Shown here piece by piece: positions 1-5,400 of a DNA stretch of 6,364 nt; within the stretch, counting starts at the first letter, position 1, and the number at the start of each line of letters is the position of its first letter. A program made the translations under genes and the position numbers. Source of the stretch: Nitrospirota bacterium (lineage in GTDB: Bacteria > Nitrospirota > Thermodesulfovibrionia > UBA6902 > DSMQ01). The stretch lies in assembly GCA_016207865.1 (NCBI GenBank), contig JACQZD010000157.1, positions 1-6,364 of the forward strand, read 5' to 3'. The notes under the pieces are model-generated. The model was not told where the DNA came from. It searched no databases and was given only the letters and a program-made list of their open reading frames with translations.

Positions 1-2
1 TG

Positions 3-1760
3 ATGCTAATCATTGCCGCCGTAGTTAACGGGTCTTTTGTTTTGCAAAAAACCATTTACCCTGCATCATTAGCGGAAACGCCTGCCGCAGAAAATATTTC
101 TCCATTCGGCATAATGGCAGCTTTTGATAGTTCAACTCTCACTACCATCAACACATCAAATAAAATAGCTTGGGCAGGAAATCATTTTCAAAACCTCGGA
201 GCAAAGTGGTCAAGGGCAAACGGAGATAATATCATGTGGTACACCGCTGAACCCCAACTTGGAGGGGGTTATAACTGGTCACAGGCCGACTCGGCGTTGA
301 AAGGAATGTATCAAAACAGCGGCGAGGGTTTTAATACAGTGCTGATAGTTTCTTCTTCAAGAGGGAAAGGGACAAATTATGACCTTGAGCCGGAAAATGA
401 GACATATTTTAAAAACTTCGTAAAGGCCCTCGTAGAAAGGTATGACGGCGATGGAATAAACGACTGCAGTCCAAATGATTGCGGTTCAAATGTAAGAGTA
501 AAATACTGGCAGGCGGAAAACGAGCCGTTTCCAAGCGCATGGAAAAGAACAGGAGGAACGCTTGACGGATATGTAAGATTTGTAGAATTACTTTCTCAAA
601 CGGCAAAAGAAACGGACCCTGATGCAAAAATTGTCCTGGGCGCTTTTTCAATGTTCAATGAAATTGGTGTTCCGGATTTTTCTTATGTTATCTCATCCCT
701 GAAAGCCAAAAACATTCCATTTGAAGCAGTAGATACTCATCATTGGTATTACGGAAAAGGCTATCAAATACCGGTCGGCGGCATGAGAAGCATTCTGGAT
801 TTAAACGGCTATAATAATGTAAAAATATTTTCATTGGAATATGGTTCTCACGCAGGCGACCCGACAGTGCCTGACTGGCCGGCTCGCACAGAAAAAGACC
901 AGGCAAAATTTCTTATTAATGGATATGTTTATAATATTGCCAACGGAGTTTCTCTGATAAATTGGAACAACCTCGTTGAATGGAGCAATTTCGCCGATGT
1001 CCCGGGCTATGTGTATAACTTCATGGGGCTTATTGCCGACGGGGCAAACGGTGATTCAGCAGGGGCCGGGACGCCGAGACTGTCCTATTACACGTACAAA
1101 AAAATGACGGATATTCTGGGTGGCAGCGACTGGAACAACATACAGATTATCAATGAAACAAACAATATTTACATCTACAAGTTTATTAAAAACAACAATC
1201 CGGTCTATGTTGCATGGTGGGAATATCTAAATGAGCCGGCATATATTTACGGTAATCTAAAGACCGTAACATTTACTGTTGATTTTACTGGAAATGTCAC
1301 GGTAACGGAAGCCGTTCCAAACGCAGATACAGGTGCATATTTAAATGAGATGGACTACCCGAATTTTTTTGAAACCGGAACAACCGCTGTGACTTACGGT
1401 GAGATTACTTTAAGTTTAGGTGAAAGTCCGGTGTTTGTGGAAGGTTCTATATGTTTTGATAATGACGGCGACGGGTATGGTATACCGGGCGATTCCTCCT
1501 GTCCCAACGGCGGGACAACTGACTGCAATGACAATAATCCCCAGGAGCATCCTAATAAGATATGGTATCAGGATATGGATGGGGACGGCTATTCAAGCGG
1601 TAATATTATTGTGCAATGTTCAGTTCCGGCAGGTTATAAGACAGCTTCTGAATTGACAGCTGTTTCAGGTGATTGCAACGACAGTAACGCAACGGTACAA
1701 ACCCGGCAGGGGCTTCATTTACTAAATTTTATTTGTCTGCTAATACTGTATATGATTTAG
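3..1760 (+). CDS. Secreted clan GH-A-like glycoside hydrolase with MopE-like metal-binding repeats (3' end frameshifted)
   Basis: Likely exported enzyme acting on a polysaccharide outside the cytoplasm. Residues 1-24 are hydrophobic and end in ASLA-ET, resembling a signal peptide that has lost its basic start, so the true start may lie just upstream of the window. Residues about 34-380 read as a (beta/alpha)8 barrel: NEP (E174) fits the acid/base and FSLEYG (E279) fits the nucleophile of clan GH-A enzymes; GH39- or GH5-like is possible but the family is not assigned. Residues about 400-480 look like a beta-rich accessory domain. From residue 484 there are MopE-type repeats: DNDGDGYG (486-493), DCNDNNP (507-513), DMDGDGY (524-530) and GDCND (556-560), which are Asp-rich and probably bind Ca or Cu. 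After about residue 564 the frame is wrong: the last 20 or so residues are not protein-like and a CARDB domain continues in another frame (1688-1963). Substrate unknown. Confidence 0.8.
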   Translation: MLIIAAVVNGSFVLQKTIYPASLAETPAAENISPFGIMAAFDSSTLTTINTSNKIAWAGNHFQNLGAKWSRANGDNIMWYTAEPQLGGGYNWSQADSALKGMYQNSGEGFNTVLIVSSSRGKGTNYDLEPENETYFKNFVKALVERYDGDGINDCSPNDCGSNVRVKYWQAENEPFPSAWKRTGGTLDGYVRFVELLSQTAKETDPDAKIVLGAFSMFNEIGVPDFSYVISSLKAKNIPFEAVDTHHWYYGKGYQIPVGGMRSILDLNGYNNVKIFSLEYGSHAGDPTVPDWPARTEKDQAKFLINGYVYNIANGVSLINWNNLVEWSNFADVPGYVYNFMGLIADGANGDSAGAGTPRLSYYTYKKMTDILGGSDWNNIQIINETNNIYIYKFIKNNNPVYVAWWEYLNEPAYIYGNLKTVTFTVDFTGNVTVTEAVPNADTGAYLNEMDYPNFFETGTTAVTYGEITLSLGESPVFVEGSICFDNDGDGYGIPGDSSCPNGGTTDCNDNNPQEHPNKIWYQDMDGDGYSSGNIIVQCSVPAGYKTASELTAVSGDCNDSNATVQTRQGLHLLNFICLLILYMI

Positions 1761-1963
1761 CGGCAGATACCTATTTAGGGAAAAGGGCGGTAGCATCACT
1801 TGCCGCCGGAGCTTCAACTACAGGAAATACCAACTTGACTATCCCGGCGGGATTACAGTCAGGCACATATTATATCATTGCCGTAGCAGATGCCAATGGA
1901 GTTATCGTTGAGGTAAATGAGACAAATAATAACAAGTTTAAGTCGGTAAATATAACTAAATAA
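1688..1963 (+). pseudogene. Out-of-frame C-terminal CARDB domain fragment of the upstream secreted hydrolase
   Basis: This frame has no start of its own: an in-frame stop (taa, 1685-1687) precedes it and there is no ribosome binding site. It reads NGTNPAGASFTKFYLS, then DTYLGKRAVASLAAGAS, IPAGLQSGTYYIIAVADA and VNETNNNKFKSVNITK, which is the second half of a CARDB (cell adhesion related, Ig-like) domain, including the typical GTYYI..AD and E.NETNN signatures. The first strands of the domain (about 30 residues, judged from the family's usual length) are absent. The best reading is that this was the C-terminal extracellular domain of the gene starting at 3, separated from it by a deletion or assembly gap that also changed the frame from 0 to 2. 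As the sequence stands it would not be translated. Confidence 0.75.
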
Positions 1964-1988
1964 CAATTACCGCGTCTTAGGATCCGGA

Positions 1989-2026
1989 TTACGGGCAGGG
2001 CTGACAGTTCATAGAACCAGCCGTAA
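1989..2026. terminator. Weak hairpin between convergent genes
   Basis: TTACGG (1989-1994) can pair with CCGTAA (2021-2026), with an inner CTG/CAG extension and a bulge. It lies 25 bp after the CARDB stop and just past the stop of the convergent minus-strand gene. There is no strong U-tract on the plus strand (AAATTAAATTTT follows), while the minus strand has five Ts before the stem instead of after. It may serve as a shared transcription end, but the signal is poor. Confidence 0.3.
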
Positions 2027-2029
2027 AAA

Positions 2030-2263
2030 TTAAATTTTATGAAAGTGGTATAACTTCTTTCTTACGGGGCAATTGCAGACAACAGATTCCCCGAAGTTCA
2101 TGCTGTAATCACAATGCTTGCGGGTCTCAGGCCGCTTGATAAACAGGACATTCCCGTACATATCCTCAACATCGCAAAGGCAGTCCTTTGATTTCGCCAG
2201 ACATGAAAAATTATCACTGCATTTAATTGCGCTCTTCCTGATATTTTCCGCTATATCAATCAT
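2030..2263 (-). CDS. Small cysteine-rich conserved hypothetical protein, probably metal-binding
   Basis: A 77-residue soluble protein with seven cysteines: C15, C21, C28, C30, C51, C63 and C65, arranged as C-x5-C-x6-CxC ... C ... CxC near the C-terminus (VCNCPVR). This spacing suggests a Zn or Fe-S binding fold; I recall similar small Cys-rich proteins in Deltaproteobacteria and Nitrospirota but cannot name a family. The gene is well supported: an ATG start with a strong Shine-Dalgarno AAGGAGAT 8-9 bp upstream (2272-2279 on the plus strand) and a TATAAT -10 box beyond it. The opposite strand carries an open frame of similar length but with no RBS. There is no signal peptide or membrane segment. 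It stands alone, convergent to the hydrolase and divergent from fur. Function unknown. Confidence 0.75.
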   Translation of the reverse strand: MIDIAENIRKSAIKCSDNFSCLAKSKDCLCDVEDMYGNVLFIKRPETRKHCDYSMNFGESVVCNCPVRKKLYHFHKI

Positions 2264-2271
2264 TAACAGTA

Positions 2272-2279
2272 TCTCCTTA
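2272..2279 (-). promoter_or_regulatory. Strong RBS of the Cys-rich protein
   Basis: Read on the minus strand, AAGGAGAT precedes ATG (2263-2261) by 8 bases. It fixes the start codon and separates this gene from the antisense open frame. Confidence 0.75.
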
Positions 2280-2285
2280 TTTCAC

Positions 2286-2291
2286 ATTATA
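2286..2291 (-). promoter_or_regulatory. Candidate -10 box for the Cys-rich protein
   Basis: On the minus strand TATAAT is a perfect -10 hexamer, 7 bp upstream of the RBS. No good -35 is seen 16-18 bp further up, so the leader would be very short. The surrounding sequence is AT-rich, so a chance match is possible. Confidence 0.4.
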
Positions 2292-2427
2292 ATTCACCGA
2301 CATAATAACATTATTATTAATAAAGCAATTTTTGCGCCAAATTTGTGTAATATCTCATAAATAGTTTTATTTCCCCTAAAATAGAGTAGTTATCTAATCA
2401 CTCTCACTCAGCAATAGTTAAGATATA

Positions 2428-2536
2428 GGTGCGACAAATTTTTACGGCAAAACCGCTAATAATTCTATATTTAGCTTTTAATGCAAGTGGTTATACGACT
2501 AACTGGCTGCTTGCAACTATCAAAAAATGTCGCACC
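2428..2536. mobile_element. MITE-like element of 109 bp with terminal inverted repeats
   Basis: The left end GGTGCGACAAATTTTT (2428-2443) and the inverted right end (2521-2536, read as GGTGCGACATTTTTTG) match at 13 of 16 positions, with the outer nine bases identical. The interior is AT-rich and has no convincing gene; a smaller hairpin TGCAAG ... CTTGCA sits in its right half with a nested GTTA/TAAC stem. I see no clear target-site duplication: the flanks are AGATATA and CATTTTT. The layout fits a non-autonomous miniature element or a large imperfect cruciform. No transposase is present in the window, so family assignment is not possible. It lies between the Cys-rich gene and the fur promoter. 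Confidence 0.5.
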
Positions 2537-2586
2537 CATTTTTATGCCGGCTCTTCAGCTATTACTGTGGATACCCCCTTATGTTT

Positions 2587-2636
2587 CCCTCCCCTTAATA
2601 CACTCCTCTACGAGCCAGTGGCCGTCAAGGGAGGGG
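2587..2636. repeat. Long-loop inverted repeat upstream of fur
   Basis: CCCTCCCCTT (2587-2596) can pair with AAGGGAGGGG (2627-2636) at nine of ten positions if a G-T wobble is allowed, with a 30-base loop. It follows the sequence TGGATACCCC (2568-2577), which recurs in the repeat element at 5093-5169, so this stretch may be a decayed copy of a dispersed palindromic element. A regulatory role is not evident. Confidence 0.35.
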
Positions 2637-2656
2637 AGATTGTGGTTGTTAATTTT

Positions 2657-2675
2657 GAAAATGAATTTCATTTTC
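2657..2675. promoter_or_regulatory. Fur box (9-1-9 palindrome)
   Basis: GAAAATGAA-T-TTCATTTTC is a perfect 9-1-9 inverted repeat. It agrees with the classic Fur consensus GATAATGATAATCATTATC at 14 of 19 positions, with the GA.AATGA/TCATT.TC core kept. It lies one base upstream of a perfect TTGACA and 52 bp before the start of a fur-family gene, which is the expected place for autoregulation and for iron-dependent repression of the downstream feoB. Palindrome and position are seen directly; Fur binding is inferred. Confidence 0.8.
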
Positions 2676-2676
2676 C

Positions 2677-2705
2677 TTGACAGCAGTATCCCTGATATGT
2701 TAAAA
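2677..2705 (+). promoter_or_regulatory. Candidate promoter of the fur-feoB operon
   Basis: TTGACA (2677-2682) is a perfect -35; 17 bp later TTAAAA (2700-2705) is a poor -10. An alternative is TTGTTA (2646-2651) with CATTTT (2669-2674), in which case the Fur box covers the spacer and -10. In both cases bound Fur would block RNA polymerase. Confidence 0.45.
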
Positions 2706-2726
2706 AACAAAAGGTCGGATCATCAC

Positions 2727-3236
2727 ATGAAAAATCTCAAGAAGAATCATATTAACAACCCCCATGTATCCGGGAAAAAAGAACGCCTGCGGGCTTTTAT
2801 TAAAAAAATGGGGTTTAAAGCCACAAGGCAGAGGGACCTCATTGCAACAGAATTCCTTAAAACAGCAGGGCATATAACAGCCGAAGACCTTTATAAAAAA
2901 ATCACCAGGAGGCATAAGGATATTGGTTTTACGACTGTCTACAGGACCCTTAAACTCCTCTCAAAATCAGGGCTTGCGACTGAACGCGTATTCGCAGACA
3001 ACCTGACCCGCTATGAGCCTGTTTCCGCCGGCGAGCATCACGATCACCTTATATGCATGGGCTGCGGCGGGATTACGGAATTTGAAGACATGCAGATAGA
3101 AAAACTGCAGGATGCAATAGCTTCTGAACTCGGCTTCACGACCATAACTCATAAGATGGAGATTTACGGCTACTGCAGGGAATGTAAGGCCGGGCATGCA
3201 GACGGCAAGACAGGGGACAGAAATGCACGCGCATAA
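2727..3236 (+). CDS. fur: Fur-family ferric uptake regulator
   Basis: A 169-residue cytoplasmic metal-sensing repressor. The N-terminal winged helix spans about residues 17-85: ATRQRDLI (32-39), HITAEDLYKKI (49-59) and the recognition helix TTVYRTLKLL (69-78). The C-terminal dimerisation and metal domain has the signature HHDHLICMGCG (104-114) with C110/C113, and a second CxxC (C150, C153), the usual structural Zn site of Fur/PerR proteins. Length is slightly above the usual 130-150 because of a basic N-terminal extension and a short polar tail. I start at 2727; the frame stays open to 2481, but that part covers the MITE-like element, Fur box and -35 and is not protein-like. The RBS is weak (AAAAGG, about 12 bases upstream). 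The gene overlaps feoB by 14 bp and sits behind a Fur box, so an iron-responsive, autoregulated Fur is favoured over PerR or Zur, though the latter are not excluded. Confidence 0.9.
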   Translation: MKNLKKNHINNPHVSGKKERLRAFIKKMGFKATRQRDLIATEFLKTAGHITAEDLYKKITRRHKDIGFTTVYRTLKLLSKSGLATERVFADNLTRYEPVSAGEHHDHLICMGCGGITEFEDMQIEKLQDAIASELGFTTITHKMEIYGYCRECKAGHADGKTGDRNARA

Positions 3237-4587
3237 TCATAAAACCGATGAACAGGAAAAATCAGTGAAGGTTTGCCTCGTAGGCAACCCCAATGTAGGC
3301 AAGAGCGCCATCTTCGGACTGCTCACAGGACGCTATGTAACGGTCTCAAATTATCCCGGAACAACAGTGGAAGTGACAAGAGGCGGCATGACCATAGACA
3401 AGGGAAGTTTTTTGATAGTTGATACACCGGGCGTAAACAGCATCATGCCAATGAGTGAAGATGAAAAAGTCACAAGGGACATACTCCTTGATGAAAAGGC
3501 CTCGGCGGTTATTCATGTAGCCGACGCAAAAAATATGAAACGCTCCCTGTCCCTTACCCTTCAGATTATAGAAACCGGACTGCCGGTGGTACTTGATTTA
3601 AATATGAAGGATGAGGCGCACAGCAGGGGCATCGGCATCAACGAGGCTGAACTTAGAAAAATCTTAGGCATTGATACCGTATCAACAATCGCAGTTGAGA
3701 AAAAGGGCCTCGGCGCACTTAAAAAAGCCATGACCACGCCGAAAATTTCAACATTTAATTTCTCCTATGACAATACCATTGAAGAATACATTAAAAAAAT
3801 TGAGCCTCTGCTGCCTGATGCAAATATTTCAAAACGGTCCATATCGCTTATGCTGCTTTCAGGGGACGAGACCTTAAAAAACTGGCTGCACAAAAATATT
3901 TCTCCTGAAAATATACGGATTATTGAATCTCTGAGAAATAATGCCGCTGCCCTGTATCCAATGCCTTTAAGCTATGTTATCAACCGGCAGCGTCTGGCGG
4001 TTGTTGATAATATGCTGCTGAAAATATTAACCAAAAGCGAATCTCCGGCAAGGGGCTTTTCAGTTATTCTAAGCGAAGCGGCGACCCATCCGCTTATGGG
4101 ATTTGTTTATTTGCTCCTGGTCCTTTACGGACTGTATTTATTTGTCGGGAAACTTGGCGCCGGAGTCCTGGTGGACCTGATTGAAGACGGCGTTTTCGGA
4201 CAGTATTTAAACCCGTGGGCGGAAAAGATTGTAACGGCAGTTGTGCCCGTAAAATTCATTCAGGAGCTTATAATCGGACCCTACGGCGTAATTACCATGG
4301 CGCTTACCTATGCAATTGCAATAATTCTTCCCATAACTGCGACCTTTTTCATTGCGTTTGCAATCCTTGAGGACAGCGGATACCTGCCGAGGCTTGCCGC
4401 AATGCTGAATAAAATATTTACGACTTATTGCGCTGGGCATTCCGTGTTCGACACAGCTCGGCGTAATCTTAGGCATGTTCGGCAAACAGCCTATGGCGGC
4501 ATTTATTGTGTGGCTGTCAGTAATAAGCGCCGTGATAATACTTGTAGGTTTTCTCGCGGCAAGAATCATCCCCGGCCAAAGGGCTGA
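3223..4587 (+). CDS. feoB: Ferrous iron transporter FeoB, N-terminal part (gene broken near 4418)
   Basis: FeoB imports Fe(II) across the inner membrane, with a cytosolic G domain. Seen here: a His-containing N-terminus (MHAHNH); G1 GNPNVGKS (21-28); the G2 region YPGTT (44-48); G3 DTPG (67-70); G4 NMKD (127-130); a helical GDI-like region about 180-265; then membrane segments from about 290 (LMGFVYLLLVLYGLYLFVG and others) to FFIAFAILEDSGYLPRLA (375-392), the start of the first Gate domain. True FeoB sequence ends at about F399 (4417-4419). The following 55 residues are out of frame and not FeoB-like. The remainder continues in another frame from about 4424. I chose ATG 3223, which has AGGGGA 6 bases upstream, over ATG 3196, which lacks an RBS. 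It overlaps fur by 14 bp, implying translational coupling. No feoA is present. As it stands the product lacks half of the channel. Confidence 0.9.
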   Translation: MHAHNHKTDEQEKSVKVCLVGNPNVGKSAIFGLLTGRYVTVSNYPGTTVEVTRGGMTIDKGSFLIVDTPGVNSIMPMSEDEKVTRDILLDEKASAVIHVADAKNMKRSLSLTLQIIETGLPVVLDLNMKDEAHSRGIGINEAELRKILGIDTVSTIAVEKKGLGALKKAMTTPKISTFNFSYDNTIEEYIKKIEPLLPDANISKRSISLMLLSGDETLKNWLHKNISPENIRIIESLRNNAAALYPMPLSYVINRQRLAVVDNMLLKILTKSESPARGFSVILSEAATHPLMGFVYLLLVLYGLYLFVGKLGAGVLVDLIEDGVFGQYLNPWAEKIVTAVVPVKFIQELIIGPYGVITMALTYAIAIILPITATFFIAFAILEDSGYLPRLAAMLNKIFTTYCAGHSVFDTARRNLRHVRQTAYGGIYCVAVSNKRRDNTCRFSRGKNHPRPKG

Positions 4588-5074
4588 TTTTATCCTTGAA
4601 ATACCTCCCATGAGACTGCCCAAATTCTCAAACATTGCAATAAAAACACTCGGGCGCATTGAATGGTATCTCAAGGAGGCGGTGCCCCTTTTTATCCTTG
4701 GGACCCTGATACTTTTTACGGCAGACAAAACAGGCGTCCTGCCGTTAATTGAAAAAATAACCGCTCCAGTAGTAGTCAACCTCTTAGGACTGCCCTCTGT
4801 AACCGCCGCATCGTTCATCATGGGGTTTTTGAGGAGGGATTACGGCGCCGCAGGGCTTTTTGCATTGCAGGAGCAGGGGCTTTTAAACACCGAACAGGTC
4901 GTGGTAAGCCTTGTAACCATCACGCTCTTTATCCCGTGCATCGCAAATTTTTTCATGATTATAAAAGAGCGCGGTGTGAAGACGGCTATAGCCATGGCGG
5001 CTTTTGTATTCCCGTTTGCCTTTCTCGCAGGCGGCTTACTGCACAAAGCGCTCACGGCATTAAGGGTTTTTTGA
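4424..5074 (+). pseudogene. feoB: FeoB C-terminal part, separated from the N-terminal part by a deletion and frame change
   Basis: This 216-residue stretch has no start of its own at the break. It opens with LIALGIPCSTQLGVILGMFG, the conserved FeoB segment that follows the first GxGC pore motif, then runs through FeoB_C: a membrane helix (AAFIVWLSVISAVIILVGFL), a periplasmic or loop segment with LPPM-like residues, RIEWYLKEAVPLFILGTLILF, the second Gate signature FIMGFLRRDYGAAGLFALQ, the pore-lining LFIPCIANF, and a final helix ending LLHKALTALRVF. The two parts together (399 + 216) plus about 40 missing residues give about 655, a normal FeoB length. Missing are the segment equivalent to KAVLPMVLGLGC-T-A and the RILETK.ER loop. 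Internal ATG 4475 lacks a good RBS, so independent translation is unlikely. Either a deletion allele or an assembly error. Confidence 0.8.
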
Positions 5075-5091
5075 TTACCCTGTATTTTTTT
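5063..5091 (+). terminator. Intrinsic terminator at the end of feoB
   Basis: AGGGT (5063-5067) pairs with ACCCT (5077-5081) around a 9-base loop that contains the feoB stop codon, followed after GTA by seven Ts (5085-5091). The stem is short, so efficiency is doubtful, but the placement is right, and the strong hairpin at 5097-5119 could assist. Confidence 0.45.
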
Positions 5092-5092
5092 C

Positions 5093-5169
5093 TGTCATTG
5101 TCCGGCCTGACCGGACAATCCAGACTTTAGTTGTTTCCCTGGATACCCCGATTAAATCGTGGTATGACA
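5093..5169. repeat. 77-bp palindromic intergenic element with two hairpins and TGTCAT ends
   Basis: TGTCAT (5093-5098) and ATGACA (5164-5169) form terminal inverted repeats. Inside are two hairpins: a perfect 9-bp stem ATTGTCCGG/CCGGACAAT (5097-5119, 5-base loop) and a 10-bp stem with one mismatch, ATACCCCGAT/ATCGTGGTAT (5143-5165, 3-base loop). This resembles the TGTCATTCC...GGAATGACA class of dispersed palindromic units common between genes in environmental bacterial genomes; that comparison is from memory. It lies between feoB and the toxin-antitoxin pair and may be mobile in trans or act as a transcript end. Confidence 0.55.
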
Positions 5170-5201
5170 CTAAGGCGTGATTTTCCTGCTTTTAGTGAAA
5201 A

Positions 5202-5230
5202 TTCCAACCTGTATTATTTTATGGTATGAT
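5202..5230 (+). promoter_or_regulatory. Candidate promoter of the DUF433/DUF5615 pair
   Basis: TTCCAA (5202-5207) and TATGAT (5225-5230) are separated by exactly 17 bp. The -10 matches five of six positions, the -35 only three of six. The RBS AAGGAGAT (5241-5248) and start ATG 5254 follow. Confidence 0.5.
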
Positions 5231-5253
5231 AAAACTATTAAAGGAGATGCCGG

Positions 5254-5400
5254 ATGAATATTGACTGGAGGAAGTTTATACATTCAGACCCGAAGGTTTT
5301 GTTAGGCAACCCTGTGGTAAAAGGGACAAGATTATCAATGGAATTTATTTTAGGACTTTTCGCTGAAGGCTGGACAGAACAACAAATGCTTGAAAACTAG
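5254..5400 (+). CDS. DUF433 antitoxin, truncated at the C-terminus
   Basis: A 48-residue cytoplasmic protein. It shows the DUF433 signature: DWRKFIHSDPKVLLGNPVVK, then GTRLSMEFILGLFAEGWTEQQMLEN, the winged-helix-like DNA-binding part of antitoxins that are typically paired with DUF5615 toxins. DUF433 proteins are usually about 75-85 residues, continuing after LEN with YP.LT..DI.AAL.YA; this tail is missing and a TAG stop follows LEN directly. The start has an excellent RBS, AAGGAG (5241-5246), 7 bases upstream. The stop codon abuts the ATG of the toxin with no intergenic base and no RBS for the toxin, which is unlike the normal arrangement. The deletion therefore seems to have removed the antitoxin tail and the toxin's ribosome binding site together. 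Without its tail the protein may fail to bind the toxin. Confidence 0.75.
   Translation: MNIDWRKFIHSDPKVLLGNPVVKGTRLSMEFILGLFAEGWTEQQMLEN

Noticed and set aside
2118..2360. An 80-codon plus-strand open frame opposite the Cys-rich gene
   Set aside because: It lacks an RBS, while the minus-strand gene has a strong one and conserved-looking Cys spacing.
2429..2680. An 83-codon open frame starting in the left end of the inverted-repeat element
   Set aside because: No RBS, composition follows the repeat and promoter DNA, and it ends in the Fur box region.
2481..2726. A longer fur protein of 251 residues starting at 2481
   Set aside because: The extension would cover the MITE-like element, the Fur box and the -35, has no RBS, and is not Fur-like; ATG 2727 gives a normal Fur.
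4411..4475. Programmed ribosomal frameshift in feoB
   Set aside because: About 40 conserved residues are absent, which a frameshift could not supply, and no clear slippery heptamer is seen at the junction.
4207..4821. A 204-codon open frame on the minus strand across the feoB junction
   Set aside because: It is antisense to clearly recognisable FeoB sequence on both sides, has no RBS and no family resemblance.
5097..5119. Perfect hairpin read as the main feoB terminator
   Set aside because: No U-tract follows on either strand; it is better explained as part of the palindromic repeat element, with the T-run belonging to the short hairpin before it.
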